Of a DNA stretch of 64,000 nt, positions 51,601 through 59,237 are shown piece after piece. The translations under genes and the position numbers were made by a program. The notes under the pieces were generated by a model. The model saw only the letters and a program-made list of their open reading frames with translations, was not told where the DNA came from and did not search any database. This DNA is from Streptomyces sp. NBC_01476 (GTDB lineage: Bacteria > Actinomycetota > Actinomycetes > Streptomycetales > Streptomycetaceae). The number at the start of each line of letters is the position of its first letter. Within the stretch, counting starts at the first letter, position 1. The DNA lies in contig NZ_CP109446.1 in NCBI RefSeq assembly GCF_036227265.1, positions 4,842,001 to 4,906,000 of the forward strand, read 5' to 3'.

Positions 51601-52530
51601 ATGCGTGTGTTCGTCACCGGCGCGTCCGGCTGGATCGGCTCCGCCGTCGTTCCCGAACTGATCGACGCCGGCCATCAGGTCGTCGGGCTGGCCCGCTCGG
51701 ACGCCTCGGCCGCTGCCCTCACCGCGGCCGGGGCCGAGGTGGAGCGCGGAACCCTGGACAACCTCGACGTCCTTGGCGCCGTGGCCGCCGGGTCGGACGG
51801 TGTGATCCATCTCGCCTTCAAGCACGACATCGCCTTCTCGGGGGACTTCCAGGGCGCCGCCGACGCGGACCGCCGCGCCGTCGACACCCTCGGCGAGGCC
51901 CTCGCGGACTCCGGCCGGCCGTTCGTCATCGCCGCCGGGACACTCGGGCTCGCCCCGGGCCGGCTCGCGACGGAAGCGGACGGGCACGACGTCGCCGCGG
52001 CCTCGCACACCGGCGGCCCGCAGACCCGGATGGCCACCGCGGAGGCGGCGCTCGCCCTCGCGTCCCGTGGCGTCCGCTCGTCCGTGGTGCGGATCTCCCC
52101 GACGGCGCACGGCGACGGCGACAAGGGCTTCATGGCGGCCCTGGTCGCCATCGCCCGCGACAAGGGTGTCGCGGGCTACCTCGGCGACGGGTCCAACCGC
52201 TGGTCCGCGGTGCACCGGCTGGACGCCGCGCACCTCTTCCGCCTGGCGGTGGAGAAGGCTCCGGCGGGCTCCACCCTGCACGCGGTCGGCGACGAGGGCG
52301 TGCCGATCCGCGACATCGCCGAGGTGTTCGGCCGGCAGCTCGACCTCCCGGTGAAGCAGGTCGCGGCCGAGGACGCGGCCGGCCACTTCGGCTGGATGGC
52401 CGGTTTCATCGGCATCGACAGCCCGGCGTCGAACGTGCTGACCCGCGAGCTGCTGGGGTGGCGGCCCACCCGCCCCGGGCTCATCGCCGACCTGGAGCAG
52501 GGGCACTACTTCCGCCCGCGCACCGCGTGA
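51601..52530 (+). CDS. NAD(P)-dependent SDR/epimerase-family oxidoreductase
   Basis: A 309-residue extended short-chain dehydrogenase/reductase. The Rossmann motif GASGWIG is at residues 7-13 (VFVTGASGWIG), DxxD-like residues follow in NLDVL, and a catalytic-type YxxxK is not obvious, so the enzymatic activity is uncertain. The C-terminal part holds HRLDAAHLFRLAVEKA. AGGAGG lies just upstream of ATG 51601. Controlled by the divergent TetR gene through the shared operator. The substrate is unknown. Confidence 0.85.
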   Translation: MRVFVTGASGWIGSAVVPELIDAGHQVVGLARSDASAAALTAAGAEVERGTLDNLDVLGAVAAGSDGVIHLAFKHDIAFSGDFQGAADADRRAVDTLGEALADSGRPFVIAAGTLGLAPGRLATEADGHDVAAASHTGGPQTRMATAEAALALASRGVRSSVVRISPTAHGDGDKGFMAALVAIARDKGVAGYLGDGSNRWSAVHRLDAAHLFRLAVEKAPAGSTLHAVGDEGVPIRDIAEVFGRQLDLPVKQVAAEDAAGHFGWMAGFIGIDSPASNVLTRELLGWRPTRPGLIADLEQGHYFRPRTA

Positions 52531-52562
52531 TCGGCCCCGTGGGCGGCCGGCCCGGCGCCGGC

Positions 52563-53372
52563 TCAGGGGCGGACGGCTGAGGCCAGCAAGGCCGTGTGCG
52601 GCAAAGCCAGCAGGCCCTGCGGCGTGCGGAACTCCGCTGCGAGGAGGTCGAAGTGGCGGCGGACGGAGGCGACGGTCTCGGGCGGCTGGGAGGCGATCAG
52701 CTGCCCGATGGAGGCGATCCCGCCCGCGGGGCCCTGCCACCACACCTCCGGGTCGACCACGTGATCCCACGCCAGGGTCGCGCAGACCGCCCCGGCGAAC
52801 CCGGCCCCCTCCAGCAGCAGCGCGACCCCCTCCTGCGTCCGCGGGAAGTCGTCCGAAGGGTCGAGCGCGGGCAGGCCGGCCGGGCGTGGCACCCCCGCTG
52901 CCTGCACCGCCCGCCCGAAGAGCGCCTGCCCGGCGGCATGGGGTGACGTCCACAGCGTGAACGCGACCCGCCCCCCGGGCCGTACGACCCGCGCCACCTC
53001 GCGCAGGGCGACCAGCGGGCGCCCCACGTGATTGAGCACGAAATTCCCCACCACCGCATCGAAGTGCCCTTCGGGGAAGGGGAGTTCGGGCAGCGAGGCC
53101 AGCCGCACCACCGCCTCGGGCACGGCCTTGGCCGCCGCCTCCACCATCGACGGCTCCGCGTCCACCGCCGTCACCGCCGCCCCCCGGGCGCGGGCGGCCG
53201 CCGCGGCCGTCCCGGTACCGGTGCCGGCGTCCAGCACCCGGACCCCTTCCCGTACTCCGGCCGCGTCCAGCAGGTCCGCCACCGGATAGCCGCACAGCAC
53301 CCCGTAGGTGCGCCCGTAGAGCTCGGCCTGCCCCGCCCACGCCCGCCGTTCGAAGGCATCGAAGATCGTCAT
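52563..53372 (-). CDS. class I SAM-dependent methyltransferase
   Basis: A 269-residue methyltransferase with SAM-binding motif I VLDAGTGTGTAAAAARARG, an acidic motif VTAVDAEPSMVEAA, and FDAVVGNFVLNHVGRPL. The acceptor cannot be predicted. It lies 15 nt after the Pycsar-type effector gene in the same direction, so it could be the last gene of that operon, but its ribosome site is weak and the fold is generic. Could be an accessory modifier, or simply a neighbour. Confidence 0.8.
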   Translation of the reverse strand: MTIFDAFERRAWAGQAELYGRTYGVLCGYPVADLLDAAGVREGVRVLDAGTGTGTAAAAARARGAAVTAVDAEPSMVEAAAKAVPEAVVRLASLPELPFPEGHFDAVVGNFVLNHVGRPLVALREVARVVRPGGRVAFTLWTSPHAAGQALFGRAVQAAGVPRPAGLPALDPSDDFPRTQEGVALLLEGAGFAGAVCATLAWDHVVDPEVWWQGPAGGIASIGQLIASQPPETVASVRRHFDLLAAEFRTPQGLLALPHTALLASAVRP

Positions 53373-53387
53373 ACCGGCTCAACGCCG

Positions 53388-53909
53388 TCAGGCGGCGCTG
53401 AGTGCCACCGCCGACAGGAGCAGGCCGGGGGCCAGCAGGGTCACCCCCCACCGCAGGCACCGGTACTTCGCGGCGAGGATCCGGCTGATGTCGACGAACT
53501 GCGTCACCAGCCATCCCACCCGGTCCTGCGCCGCCTCGCCCACCGCCTGGACGAGGAGACGGGCGTCGGGGACGTCCCGGACGTCGGCGAAGAAGGTGAC
53601 GCCGGGGGCGGTCCTGACGGTCCCGGTACGCGGCAGCAGCGTCCAGACCAGCAGCACCGTACCGGCCGCCCACAGCACGCCCCCGAGGACCAGCAGACCC
53701 AGCCAGGGCCCGCCGGTCCGCTCCGGCGACCAGGCACCGCCGAGCAGCAGCGCGGGCAGCGCCAGCGACCCCGAGAGCAGCACCGCCGCCTTGGTGTCCG
53801 CCCTGGCCAGCTCGTCCCGGGCGGTCGCCAGCAACCGCTCGGCGACGTACACCGCGGACTCGGTGGCGACGGAGGGCGCCGGGGGCGGGGGCCCCGCGAC
53901 GGTGACCAT
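53388..53909 (-). CDS. Pycsar-type transmembrane effector (DUF5706-like, PycTM)
   Basis: A 173-residue membrane protein matching the Pycsar effector family. N-terminal cytoplasmic helix with ARDELARADTKAAVLL, then a first membrane helix (about 43-60), a second (about 72-92), a cytosolic segment (FFADVRDVPDARLL...RVGWLVTQFVDISRILAAKYRCLR) and a last helix (150-170). In Pycsar systems, such effectors are activated by a cyclic pyrimidine nucleotide and damage the membrane of infected cells. The start overlaps the SPFH gene stop by 1 nt. A nucleotidyl cyclase is encoded in the same operon (57351-58148), supporting this function. Confidence 0.85.
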   Translation of the reverse strand: MVTVAGPPPPAPSVATESAVYVAERLLATARDELARADTKAAVLLSGSLALPALLLGGAWSPERTGGPWLGLLVLGGVLWAAGTVLLVWTLLPRTGTVRTAPGVTFFADVRDVPDARLLVQAVGEAAQDRVGWLVTQFVDISRILAAKYRCLRWGVTLLAPGLLLSAVALSAA

Positions 53910-55117
53910 CAGCCACCGTCCGCGGGGCGCTGCCCGGGACCGTTGCCGCGCGGGCGCCTGCGTACGTAGTCGACCTTTCCGGCGGCCGGCGACGGGGTGG
54001 TCTCCCGGGGCGGGGCCGGCGGGGCCGGAGGGGCAGGCGGAGGCGGGGGAGGCCCGGCGGCGGGCGGCGTCGGCCGGCTGTCCTCGGGGTGGAGAACGAC
54101 GGTGGACGTCGGCGGGGACGGCGGTGGGGGCGTCGCCCGCGGCGGTACGGGCGCAGTGGGGGACTGCGGGGTCGGCGGCGCAGGGAGGGACGTGGGCGGC
54201 TGCGGCAGCCCGCCCTCGAAGACCGCCCCACCGGTCGCGCGGGCGTAGTCGATGAGCATCTGCACCGGCCCCTCCACCTGGTGCCGCTGGACGACGCCCT
54301 GGTCGATCAGGTGACTCAGATACTCCAGCGCGCCCTTGCGCTGCTCCCGTGCCTGCGCCTGGAGCGCGCCGAGCAGATCGGCCGCCCCACCGGGGTTCTG
54401 GGCCACCAACGTGGCGTACTGCTCCGCCTCGCCGCTCTGGATCAGAGCGCGGGCGGCCGGCAGGTTGGCCTGCACCCGGGCGGCGGCGGCCTGGTCGAGG
54501 GCCGTCTGCACGGTCGCGTCGTGCTGCACCCGGACCACCGCGAGATTGTGGTCGGTGGCCGCCCGCCCGAGGTCGATCCGGACGAAGACCTTCGTGGCCA
54601 GCCCGATGTCGGCGCCGAAGGACGACCAGCTGCCACCGGCGAGTTCGGCCTGGATCGCCTCGTCGGCGGCCTGCGCGCCGCTCAGCCCGTGCTGCCGGGT
54701 GACGGCCCGCAACCGGGCCAGCAGCGGTGGCCGCAGCATCTTCTCGACGTCCACCACCCGCTTCTCGGCGACCCGGTGGAAGTCCCGGACCTCCCAGTTG
54801 ATGTCCACGGCGCACAGGAAGGTGGCCTGGTCGCCGTAGGTCGGCAACTCCATCTGGAAAGAGGTCTGGTACTCGCCGCGCACGATCCGGCAGATCGAGG
54901 TGGGCCGCCCGATGACCGGCTTGTTGTGGCTCTTCGCCCCCTGCACGGTGATCACGCTGTGGCCGCCGTTGCGGTAGAAGGCCACCGCGGCGAGCTGCGC
55001 GCCCCGGTGCTTGTAGGGGCCGTCGGGCATGATCTCGTCGAAGAACGGGCCGCGCAGATCGGCCGGTATCGTCACCGGGTGCGTGCCGGCGGAGCCGTTC
55101 CGGTTGTCGGGTGTCAT
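53909..55117 (-). CDS. SPFH/band-7-like domain protein
   Basis: A 402-residue protein with an SPFH (prohibitin/flotillin-like) domain at about 25-190: AAVAFYRNGGHSVITVQG, then QMELPTYGDQATFLCAVDINWEVRDF (given in two parts because of length) and KMLRPPLLARLRAV, followed by a helical region (about 190-300) and a very Pro-rich tail (310-390). No N-terminal membrane helix is seen, unlike classical flotillins. SPFH proteins oligomerise on membranes; here it could scaffold the membrane effector or link the other partners. ATGA overlap with the P-loop gene and TGATG with the effector gene show strict coupling. Confidence 0.75.
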   Translation of the reverse strand: MTPDNRNGSAGTHPVTIPADLRGPFFDEIMPDGPYKHRGAQLAAVAFYRNGGHSVITVQGAKSHNKPVIGRPTSICRIVRGEYQTSFQMELPTYGDQATFLCAVDINWEVRDFHRVAEKRVVDVEKMLRPPLLARLRAVTRQHGLSGAQAADEAIQAELAGGSWSSFGADIGLATKVFVRIDLGRAATDHNLAVVRVQHDATVQTALDQAAAARVQANLPAARALIQSGEAEQYATLVAQNPGGAADLLGALQAQAREQRKGALEYLSHLIDQGVVQRHQVEGPVQMLIDYARATGGAVFEGGLPQPPTSLPAPPTPQSPTAPVPPRATPPPPSPPTSTVVLHPEDSRPTPPAAGPPPPPPAPPAPPAPPRETTPSPAAGKVDYVRRRPRGNGPGQRPADGG

Positions 55118-57354
55118 GGGTTTCTCACTTCCGGTACCGCCTGCCGTAGGCGACGGCCCTGCTCCGGTCCCAGCGGATCGTCGGGATCCTCGGACAATTC
55201 CTTGATCAGTGACAGCAGGCGCTGTCCGTCGTCCGCGGAGTGCACCAGCAGCGGCAGGAACCGCAGCAGTTCGCGCTCCCAGGGCTTGCCGCGGCAGCGG
55301 CGCAGCCAGCCGGCGAGGGTGTCGAGCGCCGACTCGTAGGAGCGGCCGGTGTTGAGCGCGGTCCACAGCAGCCCGGCGATCTCGGGAGCCCGCTCGGACC
55401 GGGCCGCCGCCATCGCCAGCGCCAGCGGCCACCGCTCCCGGCCGGTGAGTTCCGGCGCCGGGTTCCACAGGTCCTCGACCCGGAACTGCGCCAGCAGCAC
55501 CGCGGCGATCAGCCCCAGGTCCTGGTGCGGCCGGCGCTCGTCGCTGAGCCAGCCGCGGATCCTGGCCAGCGGTTCGCGGTCGGACGCGGCCCCCGCCAGG
55601 TGCACCACGCTCTCGGCGGCGATCACCCGCAGCCGGCCCTCCTCCCAGGTGCCGATCCGGCCCAGCGTGCCGAGCGCCTCCGCCACCGTGGCGGTGGCGG
55701 TGCCGCGGCTGAGGACCGCCGCGGCCGTCCAGCGCAGATTCCCGTCCGAGCCGGCACCCCACCGCTTGACCAGCGACCGCAGCGCCGGGCCCACCTGGCC
55801 GTCACCGAGCACCGACTCCAGCGCCGTGGCCACGAACAGCCCGCGCCGGGCCTGGTCGGCCGCGGCCATCGGGTGCAGGAGCTCACTCACGGTGTGGGCG
55901 CAGTCGAGGCGGCACAGCTCGCCGGCCGCGACCGCGGCCCGGGTACGTACGTCCGCCCGCGGGTCCTGGCACAGGGCGTCGAGCCAGCGCAGCACAGGGC
56001 CGCGCATGTTGTGGTGGTGCTCCCACAGGTGGGTCAGTACGGCGGGGGCGAGCCCCTTGCCGCGGAACCGCACCGTCCTGACCGGGATGTCGTGGTCGGC
56101 CACCAGCGTCCGCGCGGTCAGCTCCGCGGTGGCGCGGGCGGAGGTGAGCCGGGCCGCGAGGCCGTCGCTGAGCAGCGGGCGGCCGATGACCCGTTCCGGC
56201 TCCACGGTGACGGCCAGCTCCCAGACCAGTTGCTCGGCGGCGTCGGCGACGGTGCTGAACGAGGAGTTGCCGAGGACGGCCAGTGCGATCCGGTAGGCGG
56301 CGTCCCGCAGGGCCGGCAGCTCCTCGGCCCGGGCGCCGCCGGCGAACCACTGGCGCACCTGCTCCGCGGCGAAGGTCCGGCACTCCGCGATCAGCCGGCC
56401 CTCCGTCAGGCCGCCGGTGACATGCCGGGCCAGCAGGGCGGCCAGCCGGGCGGCCTCGGCGGGGAGCAGGCTCTCCAGGCCCAGTGCCCCCCGTACTTCG
56501 GCGCGCTCCGCGACCCGCAGTGCGGTTGCCTTCACCTCCGGCTTCTCGTCGTCGAGTTCGGCCTTCAGGTGGCTGTCGAGCACGGCGTCGGCTGGCGCCT
56601 GCTCGTGCGCCCGGTAGTAGCGGGCGCGCCGGGCACCGGGGTCCCCGGCGTCGGGCACCGCCAGCAGGACGGCGTAGGAGCGGCGTTCGGCGAGCAGCCG
56701 GCAGAGCCGGTCCAGGTGGAGTTCCTCCGGGAGTACGCCGCCGGCCGGCTCCAGCGCGTACCCGTGGTCCTCGGCGACGGCGCTGCCCTCCCCGCCCAGG
56801 GTGGTGAGGTCGGAGCCGGGGTCGAGCCGGGACACCTTGCCGAGACTGACGTCGTCCAGGAGCGACAGGGCGGTGTACATCCGGCCGGTGCCGGGCTGGC
56901 CGGACAGGACGAGCAGCCGGTCCTCGCGCAGCCGCTCCTTGAACGCGTCGTACGACGGGGGCTTGCTGAAGCGGCGGCGCAGCCGGTCCAGCTCCTCCTC
57001 GGGCAGCGGTCCGGCGATCAGGCCCTGGAAGCCGCCGTACCCGAAGTTGACCGAGCCGATCGTCCCGCCGATGTACGTACTCGCGTCGTGCAGCGAGAAC
57101 GCTTCCCTGGCCTCACGGGCGATACGCGCCTCGGCCCCGCTCGCCGCGGAGCGCCCGGCCTTGCCCGCGGAGTCGGAGTCGGAGCCGGTGGCCGGGCCGA
57201 AGAGCGGGTCCTCGGCGGGCTTGTCCGGTTCGCCGCCGGGTCCCGGTCCGTGGCTGCGTCCGTGGCCGGGGTCCGGGGGCGGCTGGGTGTGCTGGGCCTC
57301 CTGGCGGGGTCCGGTGTCCACCCGGTCGGCCGGGTCGGTGGTGCCGGTGCTCAT
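55114..57354 (-). CDS. P-loop (iSTAND-like) protein with HEAT-type helical repeats
   Basis: A 746-residue protein. N-terminal 85 residues are disordered and Pro/Gly/Ala-rich. Residues 92-113 form a short Gly-rich beta-type motif (STYIGGTIGSVNFGYGG). Then a P-loop-like segment LLVLSGQPGTGRMYTALSLL with Arg158 in place of the Walker A Lys and Tyr at the Ser/Thr site, as in inactive-STAND (iSTAND) modules of actinobacterial conflict systems. The rest (about 300-730) is a long series of helical pairs resembling HEAT/armadillo repeats (EPERVIGRPL, LTHLWEHHHNMRGPVLRWLD, VRTRAAVAAGELCRLD). Likely a sensor or scaffold; ATP use is doubtful. Overlaps by 4 nt with the cyclase and the SPFH genes. Confidence 0.78.
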   Translation of the reverse strand: MSTGTTDPADRVDTGPRQEAQHTQPPPDPGHGRSHGPGPGGEPDKPAEDPLFGPATGSDSDSAGKAGRSAASGAEARIAREAREAFSLHDASTYIGGTIGSVNFGYGGFQGLIAGPLPEEELDRLRRRFSKPPSYDAFKERLREDRLLVLSGQPGTGRMYTALSLLDDVSLGKVSRLDPGSDLTTLGGEGSAVAEDHGYALEPAGGVLPEELHLDRLCRLLAERRSYAVLLAVPDAGDPGARRARYYRAHEQAPADAVLDSHLKAELDDEKPEVKATALRVAERAEVRGALGLESLLPAEAARLAALLARHVTGGLTEGRLIAECRTFAAEQVRQWFAGGARAEELPALRDAAYRIALAVLGNSSFSTVADAAEQLVWELAVTVEPERVIGRPLLSDGLAARLTSARATAELTARTLVADHDIPVRTVRFRGKGLAPAVLTHLWEHHHNMRGPVLRWLDALCQDPRADVRTRAAVAAGELCRLDCAHTVSELLHPMAAADQARRGLFVATALESVLGDGQVGPALRSLVKRWGAGSDGNLRWTAAAVLSRGTATATVAEALGTLGRIGTWEEGRLRVIAAESVVHLAGAASDREPLARIRGWLSDERRPHQDLGLIAAVLLAQFRVEDLWNPAPELTGRERWPLALAMAAARSERAPEIAGLLWTALNTGRSYESALDTLAGWLRRCRGKPWERELLRFLPLLVHSADDGQRLLSLIKELSEDPDDPLGPEQGRRLRQAVPEVRNP

Positions 57355-58148
57355 GACCGCTCACCGCGCCTGCGGTCGATGGTGACCTCGTGGATGTCGC
57401 CCTGGTAGACGTCACCGGAACCGCTGTGGGTGACCGCGCCGAAGGTGAACGTCCGGGCGCCGGCGGGCGGTTCGGCGCTCCCCGGTGCCGGTGATGAGGC
57501 GGGTGCCGGTGCGGGTGCCGGTGATGGGGCGGGCGTCGGTGCCGCGGCCGGTTCGCCGGGCCGGGCGGCGGCCGGGGGCGAGGTGCGGCCCGGCACCATG
57601 AACCAGGGCCGCTGCGGGCCTTCCTGGAGTGCCACGTCGTACTGGCGGTAGCGGCCGGGCTCGATCCACCGGCCGCCGTGCCGGATCACGTCCTGGTAGA
57701 GCCGGTCCGAGACGGCCACCAGCAGCGGCGACCCGGGGGCGGCGGCGAGCACCGACTTGGCCTCGGCGCAGTTGCCGATCCGGCAGGCCAGATCGACGGC
57801 GGCACCGGAGAAACCGTGCCCGTCGGGCGTCACCGGCCCGATGTTGAGCCCCGCGCGCAGCCGCAGCGGCCGCTGCAGGTCCCGGTTGACCTGGCGTAAC
57901 TCCTGGTGGAGGTGCTCGACCCACTCGCCGGCCACCCGCTCGGTGCGGCGCGCCTCGACCACCGCGAGGATGCCGTCGCCGCGGTCCTCCTGGAAGAGCC
58001 GGGCGCCGCCGAGTCCGGCCTTGGCGAAGGCCCGTTCTGCCACCTGGTAATAGCGCTCGCGCATCGCGGGCCGGTCCGGGTCGGACAGACCGCTCGACCC
58101 CTGGGTGTCGAGACTGATGATGAATCCGTAGTCGGCTTCGCCGTGCAT
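57351..58148 (-). CDS. divergent class III nucleotidyl cyclase
   Basis: A 265-residue protein. Residues about 5-185 match class III nucleotidyl cyclases: first metal Asp14 in ISLDTQGSSG, second metal Asp58 in EDRGDGILAVV, LRAGLNIGPV, and AVDLACRIGNCAE where Asp119 replaces the usual transition-state Asn while Arg123 is kept. The specificity positions also differ from adenylate/guanylate cyclases. A Pro/Ala linker (186-230) precedes a C-terminal beta-type motif FTFGAVTHSGSGDVYQGD. It would make a cyclic nucleotide signal for the Pycsar-type effector. First gene of the operon; the start at 58148 is clear, and the stop overlaps the next ATG by 4 nt. Confidence 0.8.
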   Translation of the reverse strand: MHGEADYGFIISLDTQGSSGLSDPDRPAMRERYYQVAERAFAKAGLGGARLFQEDRGDGILAVVEARRTERVAGEWVEHLHQELRQVNRDLQRPLRLRAGLNIGPVTPDGHGFSGAAVDLACRIGNCAEAKSVLAAAPGSPLLVAVSDRLYQDVIRHGGRWIEPGRYRQYDVALQEGPQRPWFMVPGRTSPPAAARPGEPAAAPTPAPSPAPAPAPASSPAPGSAEPPAGARTFTFGAVTHSGSGDVYQGDIHEVTIDRRRGERS

Positions 58149-58338
58149 GGTCGTTCACTGCCCTTCGCCTCTGTCACTGCCATCGCCCATCGCCCGTCGC
58201 CATCGCCCCGGTTCGGTACGGCCCCGGCTCTGTGACTGTGCGCCCCGGGGCCGCGGTGCGCTGTAGCGGTTTACACACGCCGGCGCCGCGCTCCAGTCAC
58301 GGCGCCCGGTGCGGGCCGGCGCCGTACTCCGGGGGCCC
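58149..58338 (-). promoter_or_regulatory. promoter region of the cyclase operon
   Basis: A 190-nt gap holding the likely promoter of the four-gene operon. It contains CATCGCC-type short repeats (58181-58208) and TGTGAC at 58231, a half-site of the Crp type; a full palindrome was not seen. The upstream Crp/Fnr gene makes regulation from here plausible but unproven. Confidence 0.4.
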
Positions 58339-59037
58339 TCAGGCGGTCTCCCCGGCGGCGGCGCCGGCCGCGCCGAGCAGCCGCAGTGGTGCCAGGTCGG
58401 TCACCACGATGCTCTTCGGGCCGGTGCGGACCAGGCCCTGTTCGCGCAGCAGCCGCAGCGCCTTGGCGACCGCCTCGCGGGTCGCGCCGATCGCCGCCGC
58501 GATCTCGTGCTGGGAGAGCGGCAGCCGGATCGTCACCGAGCCGCCCTCCGCCAGCCCGGTGCGGTCGGCGAGTTCGACCAGGCAGGCGGCGAGCCGCTCC
58601 AGCACGGTGGCGGACGCGAGCGATCTGCGCTCGTCGTCGGCGCTGCGCAGCCGCTCGGTGAGCTGGGCCATCACCAGGCCGGTGACGTACGGCCGGGCCG
58701 CCATGAAGTACCGGAAGCGGTCGCCGGGGATCGCCTGCGCCTGCACCGGGCCGAGCGCGCGCACCGTGGCGCTGCGCGGCCGGCCGTCCAACGCGGCCAT
58801 CTCGCCGACGAGTTCACCGGTCTGCCGCAGGGCGAGGAGGAGCGGGCCGCGATCGGTGGAGCGCAGGACCGCGCACCAGCCGGCGAGGATCACCAGCACC
58901 TGGCCGCCGCTGTCGCCCTCGGTGGCCAGGTGTTCCCCCGAGGCGTAGGAGCGCCGGACGCCCAGCCCGAGCAGGGCCGGCCGGTCACCCGGGCTCAGTT
59001 TCTCCAGGAAGGCCTGGCGCTCTCCGAACAACCCCAT
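58339..59037 (-). CDS. Crp/Fnr-family transcriptional regulator
   Basis: A 232-residue regulator. Cyclic-nucleotide-binding domain (about 10-125) with an intact phosphate-binding cassette: Glu79 and Arg88-Ser89 in VGEMAALDGRPRSATV. A long dimer helix (about 110-145) leads to a Crp-type winged HTH (SQHEIAAAIGATREAVAKAL, 175-194). Because the pocket is intact, it probably binds a cyclic nucleotide. It lies in the same direction, 190 nt upstream of the cyclase operon, so it is a good candidate for feedback control of that operon. The ATG at 59037 was chosen; a GTG at 59049 would add four residues. Confidence 0.9.
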   Translation of the reverse strand: MGLFGERQAFLEKLSPGDRPALLGLGVRRSYASGEHLATEGDSGGQVLVILAGWCAVLRSTDRGPLLLALRQTGELVGEMAALDGRPRSATVRALGPVQAQAIPGDRFRYFMAARPYVTGLVMAQLTERLRSADDERRSLASATVLERLAACLVELADRTGLAEGGSVTIRLPLSQHEIAAAIGATREAVAKALRLLREQGLVRTGPKSIVVTDLAPLRLLGAAGAAAGETA

Positions 59038-59140
59038 ACGGCCACCCACCCGGCTTCGAAGGGCGTTCAGCTTAGCTCCGGCGTACGCCCGGATTCAGCC
59101 GAACGAGCCGACTTGGGCTGGTTGGTTCTGTTGGTGACCG

Positions 59141-59177
59141 ATCGCCCCCCGGAGCGGGGTCCGCTCCGGGGGGCGAG
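59141..59177. terminator. long hairpin downstream of the ergothioneine genes
   Basis: A 16-bp perfect stem formed by TCGCCCCCCGGAGCGG (59142-59157) and CCGCTCCGGGGGGCGA (59161-59176) with a 3-nt loop. It lies between the end of the EgtC-EgtD gene and the start of the Crp/Fnr gene, and is well placed to stop the egt transcript from reading into the regulator. Confidence 0.7.
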
Positions 59178-59237
59178 GGGGGTTGACGGGGGGAGCGATG
59201 GGGGGAGTGATGGGGGTGAAAGGCGTGGTGCGGCCCG

